The position numbers were made by a program, and so were the translations under genes. The notes beneath the pieces are model-generated. The model worked only from the letters and a program-made list of their open reading frames with translations. It was not told the origin of the DNA and searched no databases. 31,165 bases of DNA from Gracilaria gracilis (lineage: Eukaryota > Rhodophyta > Florideophyceae > Gracilariales > Gracilariaceae). Each line of letters starts with the position of its first letter. The stretch's first letter is position 1. The stretch covers positions 1 through 31,165 of the forward strand of contig JARGSG010000063.1 in the NCBI GenBank assembly GCA_030374805.1, in the 5' to 3' direction. This document shows positions 7,840 to 16,627 of this stretch, piece after piece.

Positions 7840-9625
7840 TCGTGCGATCCGCTCACCATTCTCCCTCATTCTATAAGAGAGCGGCGGGTGGTCATAAACT
7901 TGACGCAAATACATGCAGCGTGATGGCAGCAACGGCGCAGCCAAACTAAGCAAAGTTACCACACAGACAACGCGCCCCGAAGACAAACAACAACTCCGCG
8001 TGTGCGGAATGCTCAAAGGTTCCAAGCCGTCATTCATTCATTCGTTCCACCGCTTCATGATCATGAGCATGAACTGGCACGCACGTCGTGGCCCGACTCA
8101 GAAGACAGTGTGATGCCTGTGCGGTACCCTGAGAGCGGTAACGTTGTCTTGCAGGCGATCCATGGTCACACAGAACCGTTGGGGTGCATGGGTGTGAGCG
8201 GCGATGGGTGAGAGTTGGGCAACTTGGCAGATAACAACGTTAGTTGTGTGTTGCCGCTTTGAGCACGCGCTGGGGAACGTAAACGAAGCTGATATGTACG
8301 CCACATACTTCTCATGGTAGTGCCGTAAGGTGGGCTGAACCCCTCGACAGGCCATGCATTCTCACACGCCTGTTATGCCCCACAAAGCGCTGACTTCACG
8401 TTGCGACACTATAGAGCAGGCGGTACACAGGAGGCGCAACTTGGTCAGCAAGCTACGGCTCTTCCGATGCGCGCTCGTCCACTCGCCTTGAGCCGTACCT
8501 GCCACAAACGTTAATAGATTTCATGTCCGTGTTCAGGACGTAGCGGCCGGTGTCAGCACATACCAATACAGGAGGATATCCCGCAGACTATGTGCTCGCG
8601 TGATCTGCGAGACGCATCTAGTGCCTATGTGTGCACCTCACGCGCACGAAAAGCACGCAGCTCGCAATCGCGTGGACGCTGTTTTCTGCGCCGACCCCAT
8701 GGAGTAAGCTCTTCTTCGCGCGTCTTTCACACCGGTCTCAAACGCCGTCGCGATGCGCGCACGCGTGCACGGCGGCCTCTGCGCGCGCGATCACGTCTGT
8801 CTCGGGCGAAAGTCTGCGTCGCTGCGTGCCGCGGGTTGCGGTCGATATGAGTGCTGCTTCGAGTGGAACGCCAATGTTATGTGCGCAGTCGACACGGCGC
8901 AAGTGGGGCGCCTTTGCGCTTGCTGGGTGGCGCGCATGCGAGCGAGAGCGACGGTTGTCTGCGGGCGTTCCGGATTGCGAGCGACTTGGTGCATGGCGGT
9001 GGGCAGCGCCGTCGACGCGAGCGCACACAACGCCGGTGGCTGTGCGAGTTTTGTGCAGCGCTACATTCTTGCGTGTCGACTCGGCACTGCCGAGGTGCAG
9101 TGGACACGAGAATAACGCGTACTACGCATCATCATCATCGCCGTGTCCCCTTGGCACATTACAGTGTATCTTACACTTGTTGCGTGATTCTGCTTTCGCG
9201 ATATGCACACATGGAGTTACTTGTACCGTTGCACTCGTGTCCAATATCTGAGATGTAATGCACGGCTTTCCCAACCTACATTACAGTGCTGTATGTTAAT
9301 GCAAACCAGATTTCAATCACAATGGCAGCAACTTTTTGCGTAAATGCGAAATACGTTTTGTGTTTTCAGGAGACTCCCAATAAAGCCTCTTTCCGATCGG
9401 CATGGCGCCCAAGGCTCCACCACGAATCCTGACCCACACACCTCCGTGGGACCATATGAACACCGTTGGCTCCGAATCGCTCCGCCTTCTCGGCTCTGGA
9501 CGACGCACCGCCCGCTTCTTTGGCACAGCTCACCGCACTCCAGGCGACCCCCATAACAACTGGACTCCAAAGACTCTCCAAGGCTGCATTACCCTGCTCT
9601 TTTGTTCCTTCCCCCGCAGCGCAAT
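7840..9625. other. long stretch with no supported gene; GC-rich core 8590-9120
   Basis: At 8590-9120 several frames are open on both strands at once, which is expected from high GC and CpG content and not from coding. A plus-strand frame at 8631-9251 (206 residues) is Ala/Arg/Ser/Cys-rich without a motif. The 11-mer ACATTACAGTG occurs twice between about 9155 and 9290. I see no RNA gene. Confidence 0.4.
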
Positions 9626-10030
9626 ATGTGTAACTTCGCTCAAAACCGTAGGTACCAATGTGTACACTACACAAGAACTACCAGCGGGAGGAGATCCCGC
9701 TGCCCGTACGTTTACACATGTAATCGGTGTGATAAATGCAACTCGCACTGTGGTTGCTATGACAACCCGTCGCGTGGGTTTATTTGCCCATGTGTGAGTG
9801 AGGGAAAGGCCAATTTGGTGGCTGTGACGCATATTGCTTACCGGGGACGGGAGAGCAGCCGGGTTGGTTCTAAGGCAACTCTGGCAGGGATATGTGAAGA
9901 TGCTAGTCCACGGAACGCTACAGAACATTCCTCAGCCGTAGCTGTCGAGATGGTGGGGGTGCACGGCCCTGCGGGGTCACTATGTACATGGCAGTTCTGG
10001 TGTAGAAGCTGGAAGGGTAAGTGGAGCTGA
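9626..10030 (+). CDS. cysteine-rich ORF, possible first exon of an unrecognised gene
   Basis: 134 residues from ATG 9626. The N-terminal third has C-P-Y-V-Y-T-C-N-R-C (C-x5-C-x2-C), C-N-S-H-C-G-C-Y and R-G-F-I-C-P-C, resembling the Cys pattern of the ORF at 7343. The rest is unremarkable and ends in a Trp/Lys-rich tail before TGA. Just before that stop, at 10017-10022, lies GGTAAGTG, a perfect eukaryotic 5' splice site. In the other frame the sequence opens from about 9942 and runs to 10793, so this ORF may be spliced to it. An 8-bp hairpin (9682-9702) lies inside the coding part. Function unknown. Confidence 0.42.
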   Translation: MCNFAQNRRYQCVHYTRTTSGRRSRCPYVYTCNRCDKCNSHCGCYDNPSRGFICPCVSEGKANLVAVTHIAYRGRESSRVGSKATLAGICEDASPRNATEHSSAVAVEMVGVHGPAGSLCTWQFWCRSWKGKWS

Positions 10031-10793
10031 TAGGCCAGGGGCTCACAGTCACGCAGTTGGACGCATTGTTCCGGCGGTACAGTTACCCGGTGCCCCAGCT
10101 GCGCAGTACAGCACGAAGTTCGACTCCAGTCCTGTACGCAAAGTGATTCGCACGGAAGAGAACGCATGCGGAGCGGCCGATACTGAGGACGCTGATGCCG
10201 TGGTGGAGGTCATACCCCACAGAAGATGCTCAATTCATGGTCTCCGAGGACTGGAGAGAGGTGCAATGGTCGTCGGTAGATCCGTTCACAATAGAGATGA
10301 GGATCTGACAGGCGGGTCTGATCATGGTCATGGTGGCAGATCCCATACCACAACCTTGGGTGGGATTATGGAATTTGGGCCGTCCAGTCACATGACTCTT
10401 TCACATAGCAAGAGTCTAAACGTCAAGTCAGCGAGGGTCGCAAGCGAATCAATATCTGTCGGATCACGAGATTCATTAAGCGACGATTCGTGCAGCTCGG
10501 GTGACGAATTCGCGTGCGCGTGGGATTTCAGATCTTTACTTGGTGCCTACAGCCCGGGGACATTTCAGCCTCGTCGGATCTACGTTGCTGACCACACGGC
10601 TGTGTTCAGCGTGGGCATTATAGACCAGGGCCAACCTCCGAGCGGGAAGAATAATATAGGTAGCCCGCGCCGCGTGATAGGGACCTGGCGCACTGGCGAC
10701 CTCGCTTATATTGATACGTACGGATGCCTCCCTCCGGCAGGGTCGGCCTGGCAGGTGAAGTACGATAATGGCGTGCTAACACTTTTGCGTTGA
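9942..10793 (+). CDS. protein-like open segment of an unrecognised gene (part 2)
   Basis: Open for about 284 codons without an ATG until 10366, so it is more likely an internal exon or part of a frameshifted gene than a separate ORF. It overlaps the end of the preceding Cys-rich ORF in another frame. The central part is Ser/His/Gly-rich and acidic (D-S-L-S-D-D-S-C-S-S-G-D-E), probably disordered. The last 90 residues look folded (F-Q-P-R-R-I-Y-V-A-D-H-T-A-V-F-S-V-G). A possible donor CAG|GTGAAG occurs near 10754, with CTAAC downstream. No domain recognised. Confidence 0.4.
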   Translation: MSRWWGCTALRGHYVHGSSGVEAGRVSGADRPGAHSHAVGRIVPAVQLPGAPAAQYSTKFDSSPVRKVIRTEENACGAADTEDADAVVEVIPHRRCSIHGLRGLERGAMVVGRSVHNRDEDLTGGSDHGHGGRSHTTTLGGIMEFGPSSHMTLSHSKSLNVKSARVASESISVGSRDSLSDDSCSSGDEFACAWDFRSLLGAYSPGTFQPRRIYVADHTAVFSVGIIDQGQPPSGKNNIGSPRRVIGTWRTGDLAYIDTYGCLPPAGSAWQVKYDNGVLTLLR

Positions 10794-10807
10794 CAACTGT
10801 GTGAGGG

Positions 10808-11464
10808 ACGTTAGGCCGGGCGAGCGATTTGCTGGTGAGTCCGTGGTTCAGACCAGCTCCCCATGGAATCCACGAGCGGGCTGTCTTAGCCAAAGACGTT
10901 TTCAGGCAGGTCTACCGGATAATGGAAGAACATGGTCTCGTTTTTGCTGATTCCGGTTCTACCGGGAGTCTGGAAGCTGATTGCCCCCTCCCGTACATAC
11001 CCGAGATGGACATTCCGGGCGGGCTGGAGCGTATCACAATCGGTACGGCCTCCTGGTGGCTCTCGTCGGCAGCAGCGATCTTGGCTAACGAGCCTACGCC
11101 CCGTTTGGCCCAGTGGATACTGGTGCCGGTAGGTGTCCGATTCGAGACACTACCTTTCATAAGCCAAGAGCCCAGCCAATACTGGTCTCGCAAACGTCTA
11201 GACAGACATGTGAGCGGAGGCGATTCATGGGCCGTGAAGGAGGTCGAGGTGAGCGTCGGCGCACTGACTCGGCCTCTATTGTGTTTAGCGAGGGACTGTG
11301 AGTACGTGGACAACACCGCAATATGGCTAGATATAAGCGTACTCAGACGAGAAGAGGCGAGGGGCGTGAGGTACCACCTGGTAGGCGTAACGCCTGGGGC
11401 CGTCTTCGCCAACGACTGTGATGACTATCGCGAGATGATGCGTTCGAACAGGGTTGTTTATTGA
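10808..11464 (+). CDS. protein-like open segment of an unrecognised gene (part 3)
   Basis: A stop-to-stop frame of about 215 codons following part 2 in a different frame. It begins without an ATG and reads like globular protein: F-R-Q-V-Y-R-I-M-E-E-H-G-L-V-F-A-D-S, later Q-W-I-L-V-P-V-G-V-R-F and Y-H-L-V-G-V-T-P-G-A-V-F. Before its stop at 11462-11464 a third frame (about 11448-11600) takes over with protein-like sequence (I-D-L-V-R-P-G-K-T-H-D-H-G-T-I-P-P-Y). The series of frame changes could be introns, sequencing or mutational indels, or recoding. No family recognised. Confidence 0.4.
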   Translation, partial: TLGRASDLLVSPWFRPAPHGIHERAVLAKDVFRQVYRIMEEHGLVFADSGSTGSLEADCPLPYIPEMDIPGGLERITIGTASWWLSSAAAILANEPTPRLAQWILVPVGVRFETLPFISQEPSQYWSRKRLDRHVSGGDSWAVKEVEVSVGALTRPLLCLARDCEYVDNTAIWLDISVLRREEARGVRYHLVGVTPGAVFANDCDDYREMMRSNRVVY

Positions 11465-11574
11465 CCTGGTACGACCGGGGAAGACGCACGACCATGGGAC
11501 GATTCCTCCGTATGATGCGGTCCGGTACGTGCACAGCCAGTTGGGGCTGCAGGAGTCTGATTCAGTAGGTCTGG

Positions 11575-11883
11575 ATGGACTTAAAGCGTCTGGCCCGTGA
11601 TAGTCGGATGGGATGGGATGCTTGGCTCAGTGCGTTGTGTGAGCCGATGCTAAATAGTCCTTTGCAGAGTGACACATCCTGCCTCATTGACATGTACAGA
11701 CCAGTGCGTAACGGCAGCGGGAAACTCACATTCCCTGAGCTGGACGATGATGCGGTGGACTGCCTCTTCTTTACGACGGTTGACGGGATAAAGGATAGAC
11801 GTACAGGGCGACCGATATGTTACAATGCGGGGCACTACTCGTGGGCGGATGGTCAAGGGTGCGGCCACTATACCTCCGGATAG
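11575..11883 (+). CDS. protein-like open segment of an unrecognised gene (part 4, C-terminal)
   Basis: 102 residues from ATG 11575. It overlaps the end of the frame that closes at 11600. Contains M-G-W-D-A-W-L-S-A-L-C, T-S-C-L-I-D-M-Y-R-P-V-R-N-G-S-G and D-A-V-D-C-L-F-F-T-T-V-D-G, ending H-Y-S-W-A-D-G-Q-G-C-G. The stop at 11881-11883 is followed 36 bp later by a perfect 15-bp hairpin, so this is probably the true 3' end of the locus. Codon usage and GC resemble parts 2 and 3, which supports one gene broken into several frames. Confidence 0.4.
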   Translation: MDLKRLARDSRMGWDAWLSALCEPMLNSPLQSDTSCLIDMYRPVRNGSGKLTFPELDDDAVDCLFFTTVDGIKDRRTGRPICYNAGHYSWADGQGCGHYTSG

Positions 11884-11919
11884 AGATCAGTCAACTACAC
11901 ATGTCTTGAAAACCGTTGA

Positions 11920-11953
11920 ATGCTGCCTTCGAACAGCCGTTCGAAGGCAGCAT
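11920..11953. terminator. perfect 15-bp hairpin just after the unrecognised gene
   Basis: ATGCTGCCTTCGAAC (11920-11934) and GTTCGAAGGCAGCAT (11939-11953) pair exactly around AGCC. The position, 36 bp past the stop, suggests a 3'-end RNA structure, but there is no T-run as in bacterial terminators. The terminator label is a guess. Confidence 0.5.
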
Positions 11954-11976
11954 GGAGGGTAACTTTACTGCACCTT

Positions 11977-11999
11977 TTGTGTTGTACGGTACAACACAA
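11977..11999. other. 10-bp palindrome TTGTGTTGTA-CGG-TACAACACAA
   Basis: Exact inverted arms around CGG, 24 bp beyond the previous hairpin. It could be a protein-binding palindrome or a second RNA stem. Confidence 0.65.
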
Positions 12000-12750
12000 C
12001 TTGTTCAAAAGGGTAAACAAAAGGAGATCGCAGCGTGAACGTAACAATCACGAACATCAATCATCTTGAACAGAAAAGCAAATTCCACGTGGGAAGGTGT
12101 CCCAATGGTAGATCACTTCACGAATCACTATCCTCTCTCTGCCCATATAACTCGTCGATCCTTTTTCTCTCTCCTTTACGGGTGCAATAGTTCAATTACT
12201 ACTTATTGCACGAGCGTTTATTCTGAAAGAATTGCTCTCTCACTGAGTAAACCAGTACTTTTCCGGGCCACTTCTGGATGATATTCATAACCATAAAACC
12301 TGGACGGTCTTTCAAAGGCGGACGACTAAGCTTAGTGACCTTCTTCTTACGTGGCAACGCAGGGCAAAATTTTCAACATCATTGAGTATCCGTTTCGATC
12401 CTTAAATCGGCAGAAACCCCAAAATCGACAAAGCGCTTCTACAACCCAGTTTTGACGTTTTACGCTTGAAGTAGACAAAAGAAGACAACGCTTCGCCCCC
12501 TATCTCATTTACTGCAACAACATATACTACATTACGCAATGTAAATTAATTTTCAAAAAGCGCGCGCTTTCTTCTTTCAAACTCCATAGATTTAGACCAC
12601 GTCTCTCACACCAACAACGAGCAAAACTGGAAACCGTTCCTAAAACGCCTCATGGCATATGTTATCCAGAAAGCACTCTATTAGTATTGGAGGGCTCCAT
12701 CGCACCTACACAACATGGAAACAAAGGTATCCTACTAATATCTTCGTCAC
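12000..12750. other. AT-rich non-coding stretch
   Basis: No supported ORF, RNA gene or recognisable element on either strand. Confidence 0.45.
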
Positions 12751-13254
12751 GGAATCAATGATTTCAGGTGCTCTAGGGCATGTAAGGGAATCATTGGGCG
12801 CTCAGGTAAGCCTTTGATTCCAGTGTGCATTCGGCGTATGTTCGATTTTACAGTACTGTGTGGACTGTCCATTGATTCCATTGAAATTTCCAATTTTTTG
12901 ACTGTGGCGCAGCATGCCACGGCGCGCTGGTCAATTTGGCAGGAATCAAAGGTTGTTGATTTCCGTCCTGCGGAATCATTGATTCCTCATCCGGTTACAG
13001 TTTTCTCATGTTAAAATGTTATCCGCTGTACTGCCTCAGAATCAAAGGCGGCCTGGCACCTTTGATTCCGGAGCAATACGAATGATTCCTCTGACATGGA
13101 GCTGACAATTTGGAATCAATGGTTTTCATAGTGCAAACATTGATTCCTTCTTGTAAGACCTGAAAGAGAAATGCTCTCTCTCGTTGGAAACCGTAATGAA
13201 GCAATGGACACACCGGGTTGAAATTGGCGCCTACAATCGCTTGATCAATGATTC
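12751..13254. repeat. cluster of GGAATCA / TGATTCC words, many as inverted pairs
   Basis: About twelve copies in 500 bp: GGAATCAATG at 12751, GGAATCATTGG at 12787, CCTTTGATTCC at 12811, ATTGATTCC at 12871, GGAATCAAAGG at 12942, the palindrome GGAATCATTGATTCC at 12972-12986, GAATCAAAGG at 13039 with CCTTTGATTC at 13059, TGATTCC at 13083, GGAATCAATG at 13112 with CATTGATTCC at 13138, and TCAATGATTC at 13245. At least three are exact inverted pairs. Such clusters suit subterminal transposase sites or another protein-binding field. Confidence 0.75.
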
Positions 13255-13819
13255 AAAACGGCATATGTGACTGTATTATGGTGAATGTCATCTAGTGCTT
13301 GGTTTACACAGTACATGAACTAGAAATATTCAATAAAGGATTTTATGTGTTCATAGTGCTCAATGGACATCACGCGGTGTTTCTTTACCCATCCTGCCGC
13401 ACCTATCTCGTAGTAAAGACAAGGAAATATCTATGCCCTCTTGGTAATAGAGTACGAGATTGTGGGAGCTGCGATCCCATCCTCCAAAGATTACTATAGG
13501 ACTGTGGTCTCTCTATCACAGATCCAACAAATAAATGAAATTTGCTACCGTCCGCTCGCTACACTGTAACCTGTAATTCCGGAATAGAGAAACTACTCCT
13601 CCATTTTGCACTTGTGACTTGGTTAAGTGAGTTAGATAGTACCGGTTATGGTGACCGTTCTTTCGAAAGACGGAATTCATGTTCTGAAGAGTTCGGATGG
13701 CGGTACGCTGCACTTGTACGTCTATTTCTTGCCGTTCCAGAATGGAGGAATTTTTCCTCCATTTTCCTCCCTCGAAGACGAACTTGGAAACCATACGAGC
13801 AAACGCCACTGGCGGTATT
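13255..13819. other. AT-rich spacer, no supported gene
   Basis: Short frames on both strands (for example 13542-13823 plus and 13516-13809 minus) overlap each other and show no motif. The sequence lies between the GGAATCA cluster and the stop of the RecQ-like helicase. Confidence 0.4.
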
Positions 13820-15721
13820 CTAACGCGTTTCAGCCCACCACGAACCCAATCTCAGGAGATTAGGAGTATCAAACGTTTTCCTGCTCATCCACTGAGCAAG
13901 AACTATATCCACCTGAGGGGAGGAACCAGAGATATTAGGGTCTCCTGAAGTATTGTAGCACTCTGCCGTGGTGTCGTCAAATAATTCTTGTACCATCTTC
14001 TTCCTCTGTGCTCTTCCTTTGCGCCAGAGACACCACCCAAGACTGCGCAGCATTTCCAGTTTGCATGAGTTTCCGAACCCCATCTCTTCAGAATGTATCC
14101 TATGTCCTTTGCTGTAACTCATTCCACATCTAAAGCATGTTCCATTCGCAGACTTGATCTTATTCGGACACTTTCGACATCCATGTTCGTGTGAGAAGCA
14201 ATTGAAACATCGGCGTGCAGCAAAAGGGCAACGATCATGATCCACGATACGAATGTATCTTCCGCTGGAAATGTAGCATGGAAGACAGACTAAATCAAAC
14301 TCTCTAACAATCAACTCACATTTTGCGATAATATGAGAGAGAGAAATCGCGATTGCGCTTGGTTGTGAAACAACATCGGAGAAGTAGACGCTCTGCGATC
14401 CAGATGAGATACGCTTTGTAGGTTGATTGTGCTGAAGAATTTCGGAGGGTTGAGTGACGGAAGGGATCGATAAAGAACGTTTCGCTCCAAGTTGTCGTAC
14501 TTTGGGATCACCTTCGAACCGAGATTTGCAGACGTCACAGTTATTAGAAAGTTCGTCAAACATACATATTCCAGGGGACACGCCATCCATTATCTCGTAA
14601 AGCCAATTCTTCCTACAAACCGTAGAATTTTCCATCCAGTTACGCATCGCTACCCATTCGGTGAGATTGGTATGAGTCTCATGAGAGTGTGTTTCGGCTT
14701 CAACAATTTCCAACTCACTTTGAAAATTATCTGCCAAAGGTGTCGAGTATAAGGCGACACATCGAGCATGAGCTCCATCTCTTCCAGCACGACCAGCTTC
14801 CTGAGCGTAGTCCTTCAACGACGTTGACCCTCCTATATGGAGCACCAGCCTAACATTCGAGGCGTCGATACCAGTGCCAAACGCGCAAGTGGACACCATC
14901 AAAACAACTTTAACCGAACTTCGACTGTCTTCCTGTTTTCGACCCCACCGAGGTGTGCTCCATATCTCGTACATACTTTCCTTTTCGGAAAGACTCATTG
15001 CTGCATGATATTGCAGCACTGAGACTTGGAGATCAAGATTTTTCTGTACATCTGTTTCTGAAGGAAATAAGTCGATATAGGATGTTGTCAATATATCAGC
15101 GTATTCTTCGACATCTTGCCTCCGCATCACGTAGACAAGTACTCTGAAGAAAGGAAGATCCTTTCCATCCTTACAATCAATCTGTAGCTGTGACCGAGAT
15201 ATTTTGTCGAGCTCAGTCTTCAGAACGTCAACGGCAGTCTGTAGCAACCTTTGCCGAGCCCCTGTGTACTTACCATTCGTGTTCCTCGTTTTCAATTCAC
15301 CTTCGCATTTGAGAACCACGAATTCTAAGTTGCGTCGCACTGTCGGCATTGAAAACAGGCTAGCTCTTCGCTCTCCATGGATGGATATTAACGACGATCT
15401 CTCCTGGGGTGGCACAGTGGCACTCAGGAAAACTCTTGGAACAGTAGAAGGCACACGAACTAGAGCATATCGTATATCTCGAAGAGCTTGACGGAAGTTA
15501 GACCACGTTGCCGTGAGATGAGCTTCATCTATGACCACTCGAGCAAGCGAAGACGAAGTAGTTAACCTTGAAACGAGTTCCGTGAAAGCTTCACCACGTA
15601 CCTTCTCTGGTGTTAATATGTAAAAGGTCAGTTTGCTCAGTTTTTTGTGATTTGTGGGGGATGATTTAGGGGTTTTACACTTTGGGTTTAGAACGGTGAA
15701 AACACTGAACCTTAAAACCAT
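13820..15721 (-). CDS. RecQ-type superfamily 2 helicase, N-terminally truncated, with C-terminal zinc knuckles
   Basis: 633 codons. Similarity begins near residue 33 (Y-I-L-T-P-E-K-V); earlier residues look random. Motif II is D-E-A-H at 65-68, followed by T-W-S-N-F-R like the RecQ D-E-A-H-C-x-S-x-W motif. Motif III is S-A-T (100-102). Motif V is S-T-C-A-F-G-T-G-I-D (277-286) and motif VI Q-E-A-G-R-A-G-R-D-G (307-316). The RecQ zinc domain has C369, C386, C395 and C398 (C-D-V-C). Two more Cys clusters follow: C505-x2-C508...C515-x2-C518, and C529-x2-C532...H540...C553. RecQ enzymes unwind DNA 3' to 5'. Motif I (Walker A) and Ia are missing, so this copy should not hydrolyse ATP unless an upstream exon supplies them. 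RecQ-like proteins with extra zinc clusters are expanded in some fungi, partly in subtelomeric and mobile contexts. The rest of the frame is intact. Confidence 0.85.
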   Translation of the reverse strand: MVLRFSVFTVLNPKCKTPKSSPTNHKKLSKLTFYILTPEKVRGEAFTELVSRLTTSSSLARVVIDEAHLTATWSNFRQALRDIRYALVRVPSTVPRVFLSATVPPQERSSLISIHGERRASLFSMPTVRRNLEFVVLKCEGELKTRNTNGKYTGARQRLLQTAVDVLKTELDKISRSQLQIDCKDGKDLPFFRVLVYVMRRQDVEEYADILTTSYIDLFPSETDVQKNLDLQVSVLQYHAAMSLSEKESMYEIWSTPRWGRKQEDSRSSVKVVLMVSTCAFGTGIDASNVRLVLHIGGSTSLKDYAQEAGRAGRDGAHARCVALYSTPLADNFQSELEIVEAETHSHETHTNLTEWVAMRNWMENSTVCRKNWLYEIMDGVSPGICMFDELSNNCDVCKSRFEGDPKVRQLGAKRSLSIPSVTQPSEILQHNQPTKRISSGSQSVYFSDVVSQPSAIAISLSHIIAKCELIVREFDLVCLPCYISSGRYIRIVDHDRCPFAARRCFNCFSHEHGCRKCPNKIKSANGTCFRCGMSYSKGHRIHSEEMGFGNSCKLEMLRSLGWCLWRKGRAQRKKMVQELFDDTTAECYNTSGDPNISGSSPQVDIVLAQWMSRKTFDTPNLLRLGSWWAETR

Positions 15722-15869
15722 GAAACCAACTTAAATAAAACCTCAGAAATAGGGGTGATAGAACCTCCTAGAGGAACACCGTGCAGTGTATTGTTAGCGC
15801 AAACTGAAGAGAAAGCTGTACAAAAGAAGCTTCATGGCGTTCTGTTGGTAGGAAAGGTCAAAGGTAGAA

Positions 15870-16331
15870 CTAAGACACGAGTCTAGGTCTAATATTAACT
15901 CCCGTAAGACTAGTCCATTCACAGTATTCAGTCACAGTGACATCCGGGCACCAGTCCGGCAGTGCACTTGTACCAATCGTACTCGTCGCGTCCCCGGCAC
16001 GGCAGTGGGCAACCAATCCGACAGTTGGCCCCGTCACACGGCAGATTTCATGCTTTATAACCAAAGATCTCCAATCCTGCTGAATATGCGGAAACCTTGG
16101 GAGAATACCAGAAAATATTGAGATTGAATCTAAGCACTTGTACAAGATTATTCTATTCCAAATAGATTTTATTGCTTCACCTCCGAATACAGAGCGCCTT
16201 TGCCACTGCGTCATAGTTCGTCCCTGTCTCAAGCTCCATACTTCGGCCTTATTAAGGAATTTAGGAAGAGTGGCTCCATGCGTTAGAGTAAAATTTCTAA
16301 TACAAGCTACCCAGGTTGCAACTTGTACCAA
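15870..16331 (-). CDS. uncharacterised ORF upstream of the RecQ-like helicase
   Basis: 153 codons on the same strand as the helicase, about 150 bp upstream of its ORF. It contains W-S-L-R-Q-G-R-T-M-T-Q-W-Q-R-R but no Walker A, so it does not supply the missing helicase start. It may be chance or a remnant of the helicase's N-terminal extension. No family recognised. Confidence 0.2.
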   Translation of the reverse strand: MVQVATWVACIRNFTLTHGATLPKFLNKAEVWSLRQGRTMTQWQRRSVFGGEAIKSIWNRIILYKCLDSISIFSGILPRFPHIQQDWRSLVIKHEICRVTGPTVGLVAHCRAGDATSTIGTSALPDWCPDVTVTEYCEWTSLTGVNIRPRLVS

Positions 16332-16627
16332 AGTCTGCGTGAAGTCTCGTGAGCCATGATTGTAAACTACTAATCTTTAGTAAACCCGCATGACAAACAA
16401 TCTTGACCTGAGCTTTGCTCTCTGTAATTCCCTTCCGCATTTCTTCGATTTGTCAAGCCAAATCCTGTCATGGGAGGGCAGCCGAAACAAAGTAGAATAA
16501 TCTCAGCGGCTTCCGCGCAGGAAAAAATCGTCATCATCGTTTCCGTATAGATGAAGATCTCGTCATCGTGCGGGAAGTAGCTACGGAACGTCCGCATGTA
16601 GCTCCAAATGGAGAAAATAGAGAGTGA
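16332..16627. other. spacer, no gene seen
   Basis: No frame with recognisable motif on either strand. Confidence 0.35.

Noticed and set aside
8631..9251. 206-codon plus-strand ORF in the GC-rich block
   Set aside because: Three plus frames and two minus frames are open together, composition is Ala/Arg/Ser/Cys-biased and no motif is visible; expected from high GC.
10912..11412. 166-codon minus-strand ORF opposite part 3 of the unrecognised locus
   Set aside because: Ser/Thr/Arg-rich mirror frame of a plus-strand segment that looks more protein-like.
12751..13254. CRISPR-like array
   Set aside because: Repeat words are 7-11 bp, occur in both orientations and have irregular spacing; genome context is eukaryotic.
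15640..15710. Telomere-like TTTAGGG and TTTGGG words upstream of the RecQ-like ORF
   Set aside because: Only one or two degenerate words occur, with no tandem array; insufficient for a telomeric or subtelomeric call.
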